Under the pieces are notes generated by a model. That model was not told the DNA's origin. It worked only from the letters and a program-made list of their open reading frames with translations, and searched no databases. Shown here one piece after another: positions 36,006-43,505 of a stretch of DNA of 64,000 nt. This DNA is from Bryobacterales bacterium (GTDB taxonomy: Bacteria; Acidobacteriota; Terriglobia; Bryobacterales; Bryobacteraceae): contig JAOAPR010000096.1 of the NCBI GenBank assembly GCA_025463005.1, forward strand, positions 1 to 64,000, written 5' to 3'. A program made the translations under genes and the position numbers. Position 1 is the first letter of the stretch. Each line of letters starts with the position of its first letter.

Positions 36006-36443
36006 CTACCGGAACAGGTCGAGCGAGTGCTGAATCATATCTTTCACCGCGCTGATGGCGGCCACGTTGGCCTGATACCCGCGTGAAGCGCTCAGAAGAT
36101 CCACCATGTCTTCGGCCGGATTCATCCGGGGATATGCCACGTAACCGTCCTTGTTCGCGTCGGGATGGCCGGGCATATATCGCATTTCCGGATCGCGCTG
36201 ATCGGTGATCACCTGTGCCACGCGCACACCCGAAGCGGACGGATTGAGCTCGGATTCAAACAGCGACGAGAACTGAGCTGCCGCGGGATCCGAAGCGAAC
36301 ACCGCATCTTTGCGGCGATACGGGCCGCCCTCAGGGGTCCGCGTCGTGTCGGCATTTGCGAGGTTTTCCACCAGCAGTTCGGTGCGCGCGCGCTGGGCGG
36401 ACATGCCTGACGCGCTTACAGAGAGAGCTGAAAAGAGGCTCAT
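36006..36443 (-). CDS. flgC: Flagellar rod protein FlgC
   Basis: A 145-residue proximal rod protein with SVSASGMSAQRARTELLVENLANADT at the N-terminus and MVDLLSASRGYQANVAAISAVKDM at the C-terminus, the two helices shared by axial proteins. It overlaps flgB by four bases. Confidence 0.95.
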   Translation of the reverse strand: MSLFSALSVSASGMSAQRARTELLVENLANADTTRTPEGGPYRRKDAVFASDPAAAQFSSLFESELNPSASGVRVAQVITDQRDPEMRYMPGHPDANKDGYVAYPRMNPAEDMVDLLSASRGYQANVAAISAVKDMIQHSLDLFR

Positions 36444-36787
36444 GCGGATTTACCTTCCTGAATTGCGCTTTGTATGGCGTGGAGCTCGGCGCGGGCCAGG
36501 CTGGCAGCGACCGAGAAGCGCATCGCATTCTCAGCCAGCATTCGGGACTCGCGGTCCAGGCTGACATTGTTGCCGTCGGCTTTCACGGCCAGGCCGTCCG
36601 GTTCCACGGTTTGTGGCCCAAGGCTTTCCTGCCCCTGCATCTGCTGGGCGAACTCGGCGCGGAAATCGATGTCTTGCGTGTGATAGCCGGGCGTGTCGGC
36701 GTTGGCGATATTCGATGCCACCAGCTTCTGCCGGACACTCAGCAGGCTCATGTATCGTTCGAGATTTCCGGCGACACCTTCAAACAC
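36440..36787 (-). CDS. flgB: Flagellar rod protein FlgB
   Basis: A 115-residue proximal rod protein with RQKLVASNIANADTPGYHTQDIDF. It starts with GTG at 36787 (MFEGVAGNLERY), which fits the usual FlgB N-terminus; an ATG 12 codons later (36751) is possible. No Shine-Dalgarno sequence precedes the GTG, and the sigma-54 promoter ahead of it would leave a leader of only about four bases. It heads the operon that runs to the glycosyltransferase gene at 29488. Confidence 0.9.
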   Translation of the reverse strand: MFEGVAGNLERYMSLLSVRQKLVASNIANADTPGYHTQDIDFRAEFAQQMQGQESLGPQTVEPDGLAVKADGNNVSLDRESRMLAENAMRFSVAASLARAELHAIQSAIQEGKSA

Positions 36788-36801
36788 GATAGCTGCGCTA
36801 A

Positions 36802-36817
36802 AGCAGTTCCCGTGCCA
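36802..36817 (-). promoter_or_regulatory. Sigma-54 promoter of the flgB operon
   Basis: The minus strand reads TGGCACGGGAACTGCT. Against the consensus TGGCACG-N4-TTGCW only one position differs and the spacing is exact. Transcription would begin near 36791, four bases before the GTG of flgB. A sigma-54 activator is encoded at 51683-53185. Confidence 0.8.
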
Positions 36818-36910
36818 CGCTGTAAATCGCTGATTTTATGGCAGAGGGATTGAGGCAGAGCGTCGTAAACCAGACGATTCGGTCAGATCTCTGACGCTTA
36901 GCTGCGGATC

Positions 36911-37204
36911 TTACGCGTTGATGCCGCGATGCGGATTCGAGGCATGCGGTCCTGCATAAGCCTGCCGGCGGTCCAGACGGTTCAGATGAGCACGCGCCTG
37001 CTCACGGCTGGTAAGGGTCATCGCACGCGCCCACTGTAAGAAGCCGGTCACGTTGTCGGAAATGTCACGGCGTTCCTGTTCGGTCGCAGCGGCGCGCCAC
37101 GATGCTTCCACTTCCAGACGAAACGACGCAAGCAGTTCCTGCGCAGTGCTCCAGGCGCCGGTTTGAATTGCGGCGTGCAGGCGATCACTTGTTTTGGGTT
37201 GCAT
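36911..37204 (-). CDS. FliT-like small flagellar protein
   Basis: A 97-residue helical protein with no recognisable signature. It starts 20 bases inside the 3' end of fliD, so its translation is coupled to the filament cap gene, which is where a FliT chaperone is often found. Its composition (many Ala, Arg, Glu; helical throughout) and length suit FliT. The assignment rests on position, not on sequence match. Confidence 0.55.
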   Translation of the reverse strand: MQPKTSDRLHAAIQTGAWSTAQELLASFRLEVEASWRAAATEQERRDISDNVTGFLQWARAMTLTSREQARAHLNRLDRRQAYAGPHASNPHRGINA

Positions 37205-38525
37205 TCATGCTCGCAAAAAGGGTCGTGAAGTAAGAGACTTGCTGCTCCAGAGAGGCGATCAGAGCGTCGGCCGCGGCCATGCGGCCAGTGAGATTCTTCT
37301 GAAGGATGTCGATGCGGCTCTGCTCGTCGGCGATCCGCTTGTTCTGGTTGTCGATGGCCGTCTGCGCGCTGTCCCGCGTCGTCTGGATCGTGCCGTTGAT
37401 GGGATCCTCCAGGCCGTTCAGGGTATCGGTGGCCGCTTTCAGGAATCCGCCCGTCGAGGCCGAGCCCAGGAAGGCGCGCACATCGCTCGAATGAGCCGCA
37501 GATACGCTGTCGAACACGGTTTGGTCGAAAGACAGCTTGCCGGTTTTATCGAACGTAAGGCCCAGGTCGGTCAGGTTCTGAACCGATCCGGCGCCCCCGC
37601 CGGTGAACTGTGTCAGACTCCGGAGCGATTGCGACAAGGTGTAGATGACTGGGTCTCCCACAAGCGGACCCCCGCCCTGCCCGCGGCTCAGATTGAGCTC
37701 GTCCACGGCGGCGTTGTAAGCCGCCACAAATGAGGAGAGGGCGTTCGACTGGGCCGAACCGCTTCGCGAGACCACTACATTCGAATCGCCGGATTTCAGT
37801 AAATCAACCGTCAATCCTGGGGCGATGGTCACCGTGCTGGAATCCGAGGAAATCGGGGTGGTGGGCTGTCCGTTTACCTGGTATTGGGCTTGCGATCCGG
37901 TAGCAAGGGTCGTTAGCAGGTTCTGCGTTCCGTCATTGAGCTGAAGAGCGATGTTGCCCAGCTTGCTACTTTGCAGCGACAGTTTGTAATCCGGCGCCGC
38001 AGGCGAGCCTAGATTAATAATTGTCGCCGTGACATTTGCGCCGGAGGCATTGATGGCATCCGCGAGAGCATTCAGCGTATTGCCCGACGGGGTAACCGTG
38101 AAAGTAGTGCCGCCCACCGTTAGCGTCAACGAAGAGGCTGATGTGATGGATTGAGTGGACGGATCCTGAACCACCGGCAGGCTGCTCTTGGTGACTGCGC
38201 TGGTCGGGGCGCCCGCGCTCACGACGTGAATCGCATAGGAACCCGGGAGCGCTGTGGAATCGCTGTGGGGCGCGAGGACCGTGTCATCGGATACTTGAGC
38301 GGACGTCGATGCGGCCGCAGCCGATACTGCCTGCAGGGCCGTTTGAAGTGCCGCGAACTTCCCGTTCAACGAATCCAAAGCCGCGGAACGGTTCTGCAGA
38401 TCGGTTAACTGGCTGTTGAGCTGGGTAAGCGGCAAGGAGGCGATCGCGATCGACCGGGTGAGCACCTGCTGCAGGTCGGTGGAGTACCGGCTGCTGCCCG
38501 TGAAAATTGTCGAGTTGTTGCTCAT
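37185..38525 (-). CDS. fliD: Flagellar filament cap protein FliD
   Basis: The 446-residue hook-associated protein 2 has a coiled-coil N-terminus (QLNSQLTDLQNRSAALDSLNGKFAAL), the central FliD domains with LTVGGTTFTVTPSGNTLNALADAINAS and VVVSRSGSAQSNALSSFVAAYN, and a C-terminal coiled coil (IADEQSRIDILQKNLTGRM). It caps the growing filament. A candidate sigma-28 promoter and a hairpin lie just ahead of it. Confidence 0.9.
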   Translation of the reverse strand: MSNNSTIFTGSSRYSTDLQQVLTRSIAIASLPLTQLNSQLTDLQNRSAALDSLNGKFAALQTALQAVSAAAASTSAQVSDDTVLAPHSDSTALPGSYAIHVVSAGAPTSAVTKSSLPVVQDPSTQSITSASSLTLTVGGTTFTVTPSGNTLNALADAINASGANVTATIINLGSPAAPDYKLSLQSSKLGNIALQLNDGTQNLLTTLATGSQAQYQVNGQPTTPISSDSSTVTIAPGLTVDLLKSGDSNVVVSRSGSAQSNALSSFVAAYNAAVDELNLSRGQGGGPLVGDPVIYTLSQSLRSLTQFTGGGAGSVQNLTDLGLTFDKTGKLSFDQTVFDSVSAAHSSDVRAFLGSASTGGFLKAATDTLNGLEDPINGTIQTTRDSAQTAIDNQNKRIADEQSRIDILQKNLTGRMAAADALIASLEQQVSYFTTLFASMNATQNK

Positions 38526-38553
38526 AAATCTTTTCCTGCGATCAGAAACAAGA

Positions 38554-38584
38554 CTGGGCCGCTCTCGTTTGAGAATCGGCCCAG
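38554..38584 (-). terminator. Hairpin between flagellin and fliD
   Basis: CTGGGCCG (38554-38561) pairs with CGGCCCAG (38577-38584), and TCTC with GAGA inside, around a short loop. On the minus strand TCTTGTTTCTG follows. It is a plausible terminator of the flagellin transcript, 104 bases after its stop. Confidence 0.6.
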
Positions 38585-38600
38585 ATTGTTCAAAACCTTA
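38573..38600 (-). promoter_or_regulatory. Candidate sigma-28 promoter of fliD
   Basis: The minus strand reads TAAGGTTT, 12 bases, then GCCGATTC; the sigma-28 consensus is TAAAGTTT-N11-GCCGATAA. The spacing is one base long. The -10 part overlaps the arm of the hairpin. The start point would be about 40 bases before fliD, which has GGA as a ribosome site. Confidence 0.4.
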
Positions 38601-38687
38601 GCCCTGCTCTTTACTGAATACGTTCAAAACGGAGCGCGGCGCGATGAGTCCATTTCGTGAACTGGCGCGCGCCGCGACCTTTGCGTT

Positions 38688-39524
38688 TTATTGCAGCAGC
38701 TTCAACAGCGCTTGCGGAGCCGCGTTGGCCTGCGCCAGGGCAGCCACCGAGGATTGCTCCAGGATCTGCGCCTTGGTCAGGTTGGCCGCCTCGGTAGCGA
38801 CGTCCGCGTCCCGAATCGACGATTGCGCAGAAGAGAAGCTGGATATCTGCGATTGCGCCAGTTGGACGGCGTAGCTTAGCTCGTTTTCACCCGTTCCGAC
38901 AGCTCCCTGGACCAGGCCCATGTTGGAGATCGCCGTAGTGATGTGGGTCAGCGCCGTGAGTGCGTGGGCTTTGGTGTCGACAGCGTCGGCACTCACACCC
39001 AGACCGGCGGAATCCACCTTATTCGAGTTACCGCTGAGGTCGATGGTCACCTTGGCGTGCGCCTGCGTATCGCCGCCACCGATGTAAACGTCCAGGCTGA
39101 CGTTGAAGCGGCCGCCGGTGGTACCGGTCGACAACCCGATGTTCGCCGCCTGGCGGTCGATTTCCGCCAGCAAGCCGGAAAACTCGGTGTTCAGGGTGGC
39201 GCGGTTGCCGCTGAAGGTATCAGAAGCCGACTGCGTGGCCAGTGTCTTGAGCCGGTCCAGAATGTTTGAAATGTTATTGAGCCCGCCGTCGACGATCTGG
39301 AGAATGCTCACACCGTCGTTGGCGTTCCGAACGCCCTGTTGCAACTCGGTCACGTCGCTGCGGAACTTATTGGCGACGGCCAAGCCCGCGGCGTCGTCGC
39401 CGGAAGAATTAATTCGATAACCGGAGGTCAGGCGAGTGATAGTTCGGCTTTGAAAGTCGCTGTTCACCCGAAGATTCTGCTGGGCTACCAAAGAGGTTAC
39501 GTTAGTCTGAAACGAATATGACAT
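38688..39524 (-). CDS. fliC: Flagellin
   Basis: The 278-residue filament protein has the conserved D0/D1 ends: NVTSLVAQQNLRVNSDFQSRTITRLTSG with DDAAGLAVANKF at the N-terminus, and SSFSSAQSSIRDADVATEAANLTKAQIL at the C-terminus. The variable outer region (about 140-200) is short. It is the only flagellin in the window. It is secreted by the flagellar export gate with FliS as chaperone. An AAGGA ribosome site precedes the ATG. Confidence 0.95.
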   Translation of the reverse strand: MSYSFQTNVTSLVAQQNLRVNSDFQSRTITRLTSGYRINSSGDDAAGLAVANKFRSDVTELQQGVRNANDGVSILQIVDGGLNNISNILDRLKTLATQSASDTFSGNRATLNTEFSGLLAEIDRQAANIGLSTGTTGGRFNVSLDVYIGGGDTQAHAKVTIDLSGNSNKVDSAGLGVSADAVDTKAHALTALTHITTAISNMGLVQGAVGTGENELSYAVQLAQSQISSFSSAQSSIRDADVATEAANLTKAQILEQSSVAALAQANAAPQALLKLLQ

Positions 39525-39554
39525 TGCGTCACGTCCTTTTTTCTATTTGAAATC

Positions 39555-39570
39555 TTCGGCAGCTGCCGAA
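39555..39570 (-). promoter_or_regulatory. 16-base perfect palindrome in the flagellin leader
   Basis: TTCGGCAGCTGCCGAA is a perfect inverted repeat 31 bases before the flagellin ATG. It is either an operator or, in the mRNA, a stable stem ahead of the ribosome site. Translation control of flagellin by leader structures is known in other bacteria; here it is only suggested by position. Confidence 0.45.
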
Positions 39571-39585
39571 TCCGCCCTGTCCAAC

Positions 39586-39602
39586 TGCTTGGAGCGTGCT
39601 AA
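39586..39602 (-). promoter_or_regulatory. Weak sigma-54-like element before flagellin
   Basis: The minus strand reads TTAGCACGCTCCAAGCA; the consensus is TTGGCACG-N4-TTGCA. The spacing is right, but the GG of the -24 box is AG and the -12 box begins AA. The start would be near 39575. No sigma-28 site was found instead. Confidence 0.35.
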
Positions 39603-39727
39603 TCATCTCGCAAAGCTCGTGGAACATTTCAGACTATTTTGTTAAGAAAGTTGCAAACAAGCCGCTTTTGGTACTTGGCGCCCTGGGGTCCCAAAAAAAT
39701 TCTAAACTGCCCGCTTCGCAGTTCGAT

Positions 39728-40054
39728 ATGTCCTCCGGTCCCATTCGCATGATGATGAAAACGAAATCTGCGCCAGTCTCAGAGCAGCGCGCGAGAATCC
39801 TTCTGTCCGCCTGGAATAGTGGCGACTCCGGGCTTTTGCGCGAGACTTTAACCGAGGACTGGATCTCCGCCGGGCCGGCAGGCTGGCCGTTGTCCGGAGA
39901 AAACGAGTACGAGCGGATGGAGATGCTGGTCACCATTGCGGACGCGCTGCGCAACTGGATGCGTCGCGGCGATGCGCCGGCCGAGGATTTACAGGTTTCC
40001 GTGCAGCTTCTGCGGCACTTAGCCGGGTGCGAGCCTTTGTCGCGCGCGCGCTAA
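39728..40054 (+). CDS. Small hypothetical protein, divergent from flagellin
   Basis: A 108-residue soluble protein that I do not recognise. It starts MSSGPIRMMMKTKSAPVSEQRA; a longer frame to 39596 would run through the AT-rich flagellin promoter region, so I did not use it. It is helical and acidic in the middle (ENEYERMEMLVTIADALRNWMRR). GC-rich third positions suggest it is coded. The last four bases overlap the end of the convergent fliM gene. A flagellar regulatory role is possible but unsupported. Confidence 0.5.
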   Translation: MSSGPIRMMMKTKSAPVSEQRARILLSAWNSGDSGLLRETLTEDWISAGPAGWPLSGENEYERMEMLVTIADALRNWMRRGDAPAEDLQVSVQLLRHLAGCEPLSRAR

Positions 40055-40941
40055 GGCAGCGCTGCGACCCGGAAAGCCCGCTGTTTCCCGGAACTGACCA
40101 CCACGCCTTCCATGGAGATCGCTCCGTTGACCACTCCACGGAGAGGCTGATCCAGAGGATGGTCCAGCTTGATAACTTGCCCGGGCTTCAGATTCATAAG
40201 GTCAGCAACCGGCAGGAGCGGTCCGTCAAGGCGGACCTCCAGCGAGACTACCGCTTCGTCCAGCAGGGCTAATTTTTGGCGCGCGTCGGGCTCCGGTGCG
40301 TCCGCGTCCGCTTTCTGCTCAGGAGCGGTTCCGCCGGCATCAAAGAACGACTGCGGGGCGGCTATTTCCAGAGCCCCGGAGTGCTCGCCACAGCGCAGAT
40401 CGAATGCCAGCCGGATCATTGGCTGGTTCGGAGGCTGGTTTGGATCGCTCGGCGCGAGCAAGCCAGGCTCGCTGACCAGAGATTCCACTTCGAACTCGAC
40501 GGCCGCGAAGATCTGCCACGCTTCCCCCAATGGGCGCAGCATCACGCGGACGATTTCTTCCAGCAGGCTCCATTCGATCTCCGTCAGGTTACGTGGAGCG
40601 GCGGGATCGGGACCGCACTTGCCGCCCAGTAAGAGTTCCAGGAACCCAAACACCGTGGCGCAGTTCAGGTGAAGATACATGCGCTCTTCACGCGGGTGCA
40701 GCCGGAAGACCATCATGCAGGTCGGGCTCGGCAGGGCGGCCTGAAAGCCTCCGTTGGTCTGGACCGAGAGTTCCCGAAAGCTTACCTGAAAGTCCGAGCG
40801 CAGAAATGCCGACAACGCCGTGGCCAGGCTGGGCGCGTACCGCTCATGGACCGCGCGCAGGGTTCTGAAACGCGGGCTGGTGGAGTTCGGCTGGCCGACT
40901 TCGAACTGTTTCGCACCCGTTTGCGGGCGAGTGGAGAGCAT
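40051..40941 (-). CDS. fliM: Flagellar motor switch protein FliM, short N-terminus
   Basis: The 296-residue C-ring protein has LRAVHERYAPSLATALSAFLR, a middle domain with MMVFRLHPREERMYLHLNC and ELLLGGKCGPDPAAPRNLTEIEWSLLEEIV, and a C-terminal SpoA domain (VSLEVRLDGPLLPVADLMNLKPGQVIKLD). The usual N-terminal LSQ-E-IDALL motif that binds phosphorylated CheY is not there; the chain begins MLSTRPQTGAKQFEV. A CheY-like gene lies 65 bases upstream on the same strand. Confidence 0.85.
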   Translation of the reverse strand: MLSTRPQTGAKQFEVGQPNSTSPRFRTLRAVHERYAPSLATALSAFLRSDFQVSFRELSVQTNGGFQAALPSPTCMMVFRLHPREERMYLHLNCATVFGFLELLLGGKCGPDPAAPRNLTEIEWSLLEEIVRVMLRPLGEAWQIFAAVEFEVESLVSEPGLLAPSDPNQPPNQPMIRLAFDLRCGEHSGALEIAAPQSFFDAGGTAPEQKADADAPEPDARQKLALLDEAVVSLEVRLDGPLLPVADLMNLKPGQVIKLDHPLDQPLRGVVNGAISMEGVVVSSGKQRAFRVAALP

Positions 40942-41006
40942 TGCCTTTCCCTGACTGATCGGCGGACTAAGGGGATTGCTTTAGTCCTCGCATCCCGCGA
41001 CGCAGC

Positions 41007-41402
41007 TTAGGCAGCCGGTCGGGGGCGGCCTGCCCATCGCCGTACGATGTCGTGGACGGCCTGGATAAAGTCCGGCCAAGTCATTGGCTTCTGGACATAA
41101 TCCCGCGCCCCCAGCTCCAGGGCACGTTCCTTGTCACTGGGATTATTCGATCCGCTGAGCACAATCAGGGGAGGACCTTCCTGTGCATGGTAGCGCTCCA
41201 AAAGCTGCAGCCCGCTGAACTTAGGCAGATTTAAGTCCAGCAGAATGAAGTCCGGCTGAAAATTCAGTTCGGTGAGCAGGCGCAGGCCCTGTTCACCGTC
41301 GTACGCAATCATCACATCCGCCGGAATCGAGCAGGTCCGGAGGGCTTCGCGCACCAGCATCACATCCGCCACGTTGTCCTCGATAAGCAGGATGTGAACC
41401 AT
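41007..41402 (-). CDS. Single-domain response regulator (CheY/Rcp1-like)
   Basis: The 131-residue receiver has the acid pocket E8-D9, phospho-acceptor D56 (LLDLNLP), S83 and K105 (YVQKP). The sequence LIEDNVADVMLVREAL and LNLPKFSGLQLLERY is typical of Rcp1-like regulators more than of enterobacterial CheY. No output domain is present. It precedes fliM by 65 bases, so it may act on the motor switch. No histidine kinase gene is in the window. Confidence 0.85.
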   Translation of the reverse strand: MVHILLIEDNVADVMLVREALRTCSIPADVMIAYDGEQGLRLLTELNFQPDFILLDLNLPKFSGLQLLERYHAQEGPPLIVLSGSNNPSDKERALELGARDYVQKPMTWPDFIQAVHDIVRRWAGRPRPAA

Positions 41403-41495
41403 TCGAACAGGGGATCACTCAACCAGGGGAGCTGTTACTCACAAAAACGCCTCAAAATGAGATAAGGCCCATTCCCCGTCTCTAGGGTTCGCCCA

Positions 41496-41503
41496 GCCGA
41501 TAA
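41496..41503 (+). promoter_or_regulatory. Isolated sigma-28 -10-like box before flbD
   Basis: GCCGATAA equals the sigma-28 -10 consensus and lies 62 bases before flbD in a 160-base intergenic region. No TAAA stands at the required 15-16 bases upstream, so this is weak. Confidence 0.3.
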
Positions 41504-41564
41504 CTTCGGTAAACTTTCCTGGTTTTTCATCGATATGGACTCTGCCCACAACCCAATAAAGCCG

Positions 41565-41810
41565 ATGATAAGACTAACCAGGCTGAATCACGTTCCCTTG
41601 ATCCTCAACTCGGACCTGATCGAACACATCGATATGACGCCCGATACCATCGTGACCCTCACATCCGGGCAGAAGTTCATGGTGCTCGAATCGGCCGAGG
41701 ACGTCGTGGACAAAGTGATCTGTTTTCGTCAAAAGCTGCTAAGTCCTGATCTGTCCAGGTTAACCGCGGCGAGCGAATTCAGCTCAGAGTCCGAGTCCGA
41801 TGGTAGATAA
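41565..41810 (+). CDS. flbD: Flagellar protein FlbD
   Basis: A small protein whose N-terminus MIRLTRLNHVPLILNSDLIEHIDMTPDT and following LTSGQKFMVLES match FlbD (the small family found before motA or in fliK-flgE operons, not the NtrC-like Caulobacter FlbD). I start it at ATG 41565, the family start; ATG 41535 would add ten unmatched residues. It has 81 residues and lies eight bases before motA. The role of this family is not well defined. Confidence 0.8.
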   Translation: MIRLTRLNHVPLILNSDLIEHIDMTPDTIVTLTSGQKFMVLESAEDVVDKVICFRQKLLSPDLSRLTAASEFSSESESDGR

Positions 41811-41818
41811 CGAGTCCC

Positions 41819-42685
41819 ATGGCAGATAAGCAGGCGGCACCGGCTTCCAAATCTTCCCTCAAGAGCTCACGGCCGGACATCGCGAGTTTTGCGGGCCTGC
41901 TGATCGCGGGCGGTGGCATCATCGGTGGACTTCTGTGGGAAGGCGGGAAGATTACCGATGTCGTGCAAATCTCGGCCGCGGTCATCGTGCTTGGCGGAAC
42001 GCTGGGCGCGGTGATGGTGACTTCGCCCCTTTCCTCGCTCATTGCGGCGGTAGGCGGCCTGAAGAGCGTGTTCATCGAAGAGAAAATGGACCCGGCGGCG
42101 GCCGTGGAAGAGATCATCGCCTACGCCACCAAGGCCCGCAAAAGCAGCATCGTGTCGCTCGAAGAAGACCTGGAGAAGGCGGGCGACGCTTTCCTCAAGA
42201 AATCGCTATCCCTGGCCGTCGACGGCACCGATCTCCAGGAGCTCCGCAAGATGATGGAGCTCGAGGTCGCGCAGTCCGAACACCATCGCGAATCCGCCGC
42301 GAAGGTATTCGAGGCGGCAGGCGGGTACGCGCCCACCATCGGCATCATCGGCGCGGTGCTCGGCCTGATTCAGGTGATGAAGCATCTGGAGAACATCGAG
42401 GAAGTAGGGAAGGGAATCGCAGTGGCGTTCGTGGCCACGGTGTACGGCGTGGCGGTCGCCAACCTGGTTTTCCTTCCGGCGGCGAACAAGCTGAAGGCTC
42501 GCATTCGCCAGGACGCGCAGGATAAAGAACTCTTGCTGGAAGGCGTTTGCAGCATCGTGGAGGGTATGAACCCGAAACTGATCCGGGTGAAGCTGGAAGC
42601 CTTCCTCCAGCACGCCGGTAAGAGCAAGAAGAAAGCCGAAGCGGAAGCCAGCGGCGCCGCTGCTCCGGCCGCGGCCAAAGGCTAG
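41819..42685 (+). CDS. motA: Flagellar stator protein MotA
   Basis: The 288-residue stator subunit has four membrane segments: two near the N-terminus (about 22-40 and 50-65) and two after the cytoplasmic loop (YAPTIGIIGAVLGLIQVM and GIAVAFVATVYGVAVANLVFLP). The loop holds the charged residues that meet FliG. It forms the ion channel with MotB. The last hydrophobic pair contains the P-G motifs typical of MotA. It precedes motB by two bases. Confidence 0.95.
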   Translation: MADKQAAPASKSSLKSSRPDIASFAGLLIAGGGIIGGLLWEGGKITDVVQISAAVIVLGGTLGAVMVTSPLSSLIAAVGGLKSVFIEEKMDPAAAVEEIIAYATKARKSSIVSLEEDLEKAGDAFLKKSLSLAVDGTDLQELRKMMELEVAQSEHHRESAAKVFEAAGGYAPTIGIIGAVLGLIQVMKHLENIEEVGKGIAVAFVATVYGVAVANLVFLPAANKLKARIRQDAQDKELLLEGVCSIVEGMNPKLIRVKLEAFLQHAGKSKKKAEAEASGAAAPAAAKG

Positions 42686-42687
42686 CC

Positions 42688-43479
42688 ATGCCGCGTCCCA
42701 AGCACGTCGAACATGAGAATCACGAGCGCTGGCTGGTCTCCTATGCCGACTTCATCACCCTGTTGTTTGCTTTCTTCGTGGTGATGTTTGCGTCCTCGCA
42801 GACCGATAAATCCAAAGCCAAGCAGATCTCCGAAGCGGTCGAGAAGGCGCTCAAGGAAGGTCATTCGGTCAGCATTCCGCCGGCGGTAGCCAAAGTGCTG
42901 GGCGGCACGGTGGATGACAAGGGACAGGGGAACGCGCAGATGCATGGTCCGGGCGGAGCGCAGAAGGCCGCCAAGGAACAACAGCAGGAAGTGATGGAGC
43001 TGAGCATCTCCCTCAAGACCCTTTCAGGGCAACTGGAAGAGGAGATCAGGGATGGCAAGGTGGAGGTCAGCATGACTCCTCGAGGGATCGTCGTCAGCCT
43101 GAAGCAGGCGGCCTTTTTCCCCTCGGGAACCGACGCCGTCGAAATGTCCACGATGCCCACGCTCGAGAAAGTCGCAGTGGCGCTTAAGGCAGTATCGAAT
43201 CCGGTGCGCATCGAAGGTCACACCGATGCCATGCCGATCCACACTCCCCGGTTTCGAAGTAACTGGGAACTTTCCGCCGCCCGCGCCATCGCGATCCTGG
43301 AAGTGCTCTCGAACCGCTTCGAGATCGCTTCTCAACGCCTCGCCATTGCCGGTTATGGGGATACAGTCGCCGTGGCAGAAAACGACACGCCCGAGGGACG
43401 AGCGCGCAACCGCCGCGTGGACCTGGTGATTCTGAACAACTACGCCCTGACAAAAACCGAGCCGGTCAAAGCCCCATAG
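42688..43479 (+). CDS. motB: Flagellar stator protein MotB
   Basis: The 263-residue protein has one membrane helix with the essential Asp D21 (SYADFITLLFAFFVVMFA), a linker, and a C-terminal OmpA-like peptidoglycan-binding domain (VRIEGHTDAMPI, NWELSAARAIAILEVL, NRRVDLVI). D21 carries the ion in the channel. Nothing in the helix clearly marks Na+ rather than H+ use. Confidence 0.95.
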   Translation: MPRPKHVEHENHERWLVSYADFITLLFAFFVVMFASSQTDKSKAKQISEAVEKALKEGHSVSIPPAVAKVLGGTVDDKGQGNAQMHGPGGAQKAAKEQQQEVMELSISLKTLSGQLEEEIRDGKVEVSMTPRGIVVSLKQAAFFPSGTDAVEMSTMPTLEKVAVALKAVSNPVRIEGHTDAMPIHTPRFRSNWELSAARAIAILEVLSNRFEIASQRLAIAGYGDTVAVAENDTPEGRARNRRVDLVILNNYALTKTEPVKAP

Positions 43480-43505
43480 GGTCGCGCGCGTGTCGGGCCG
43501 CTTTA

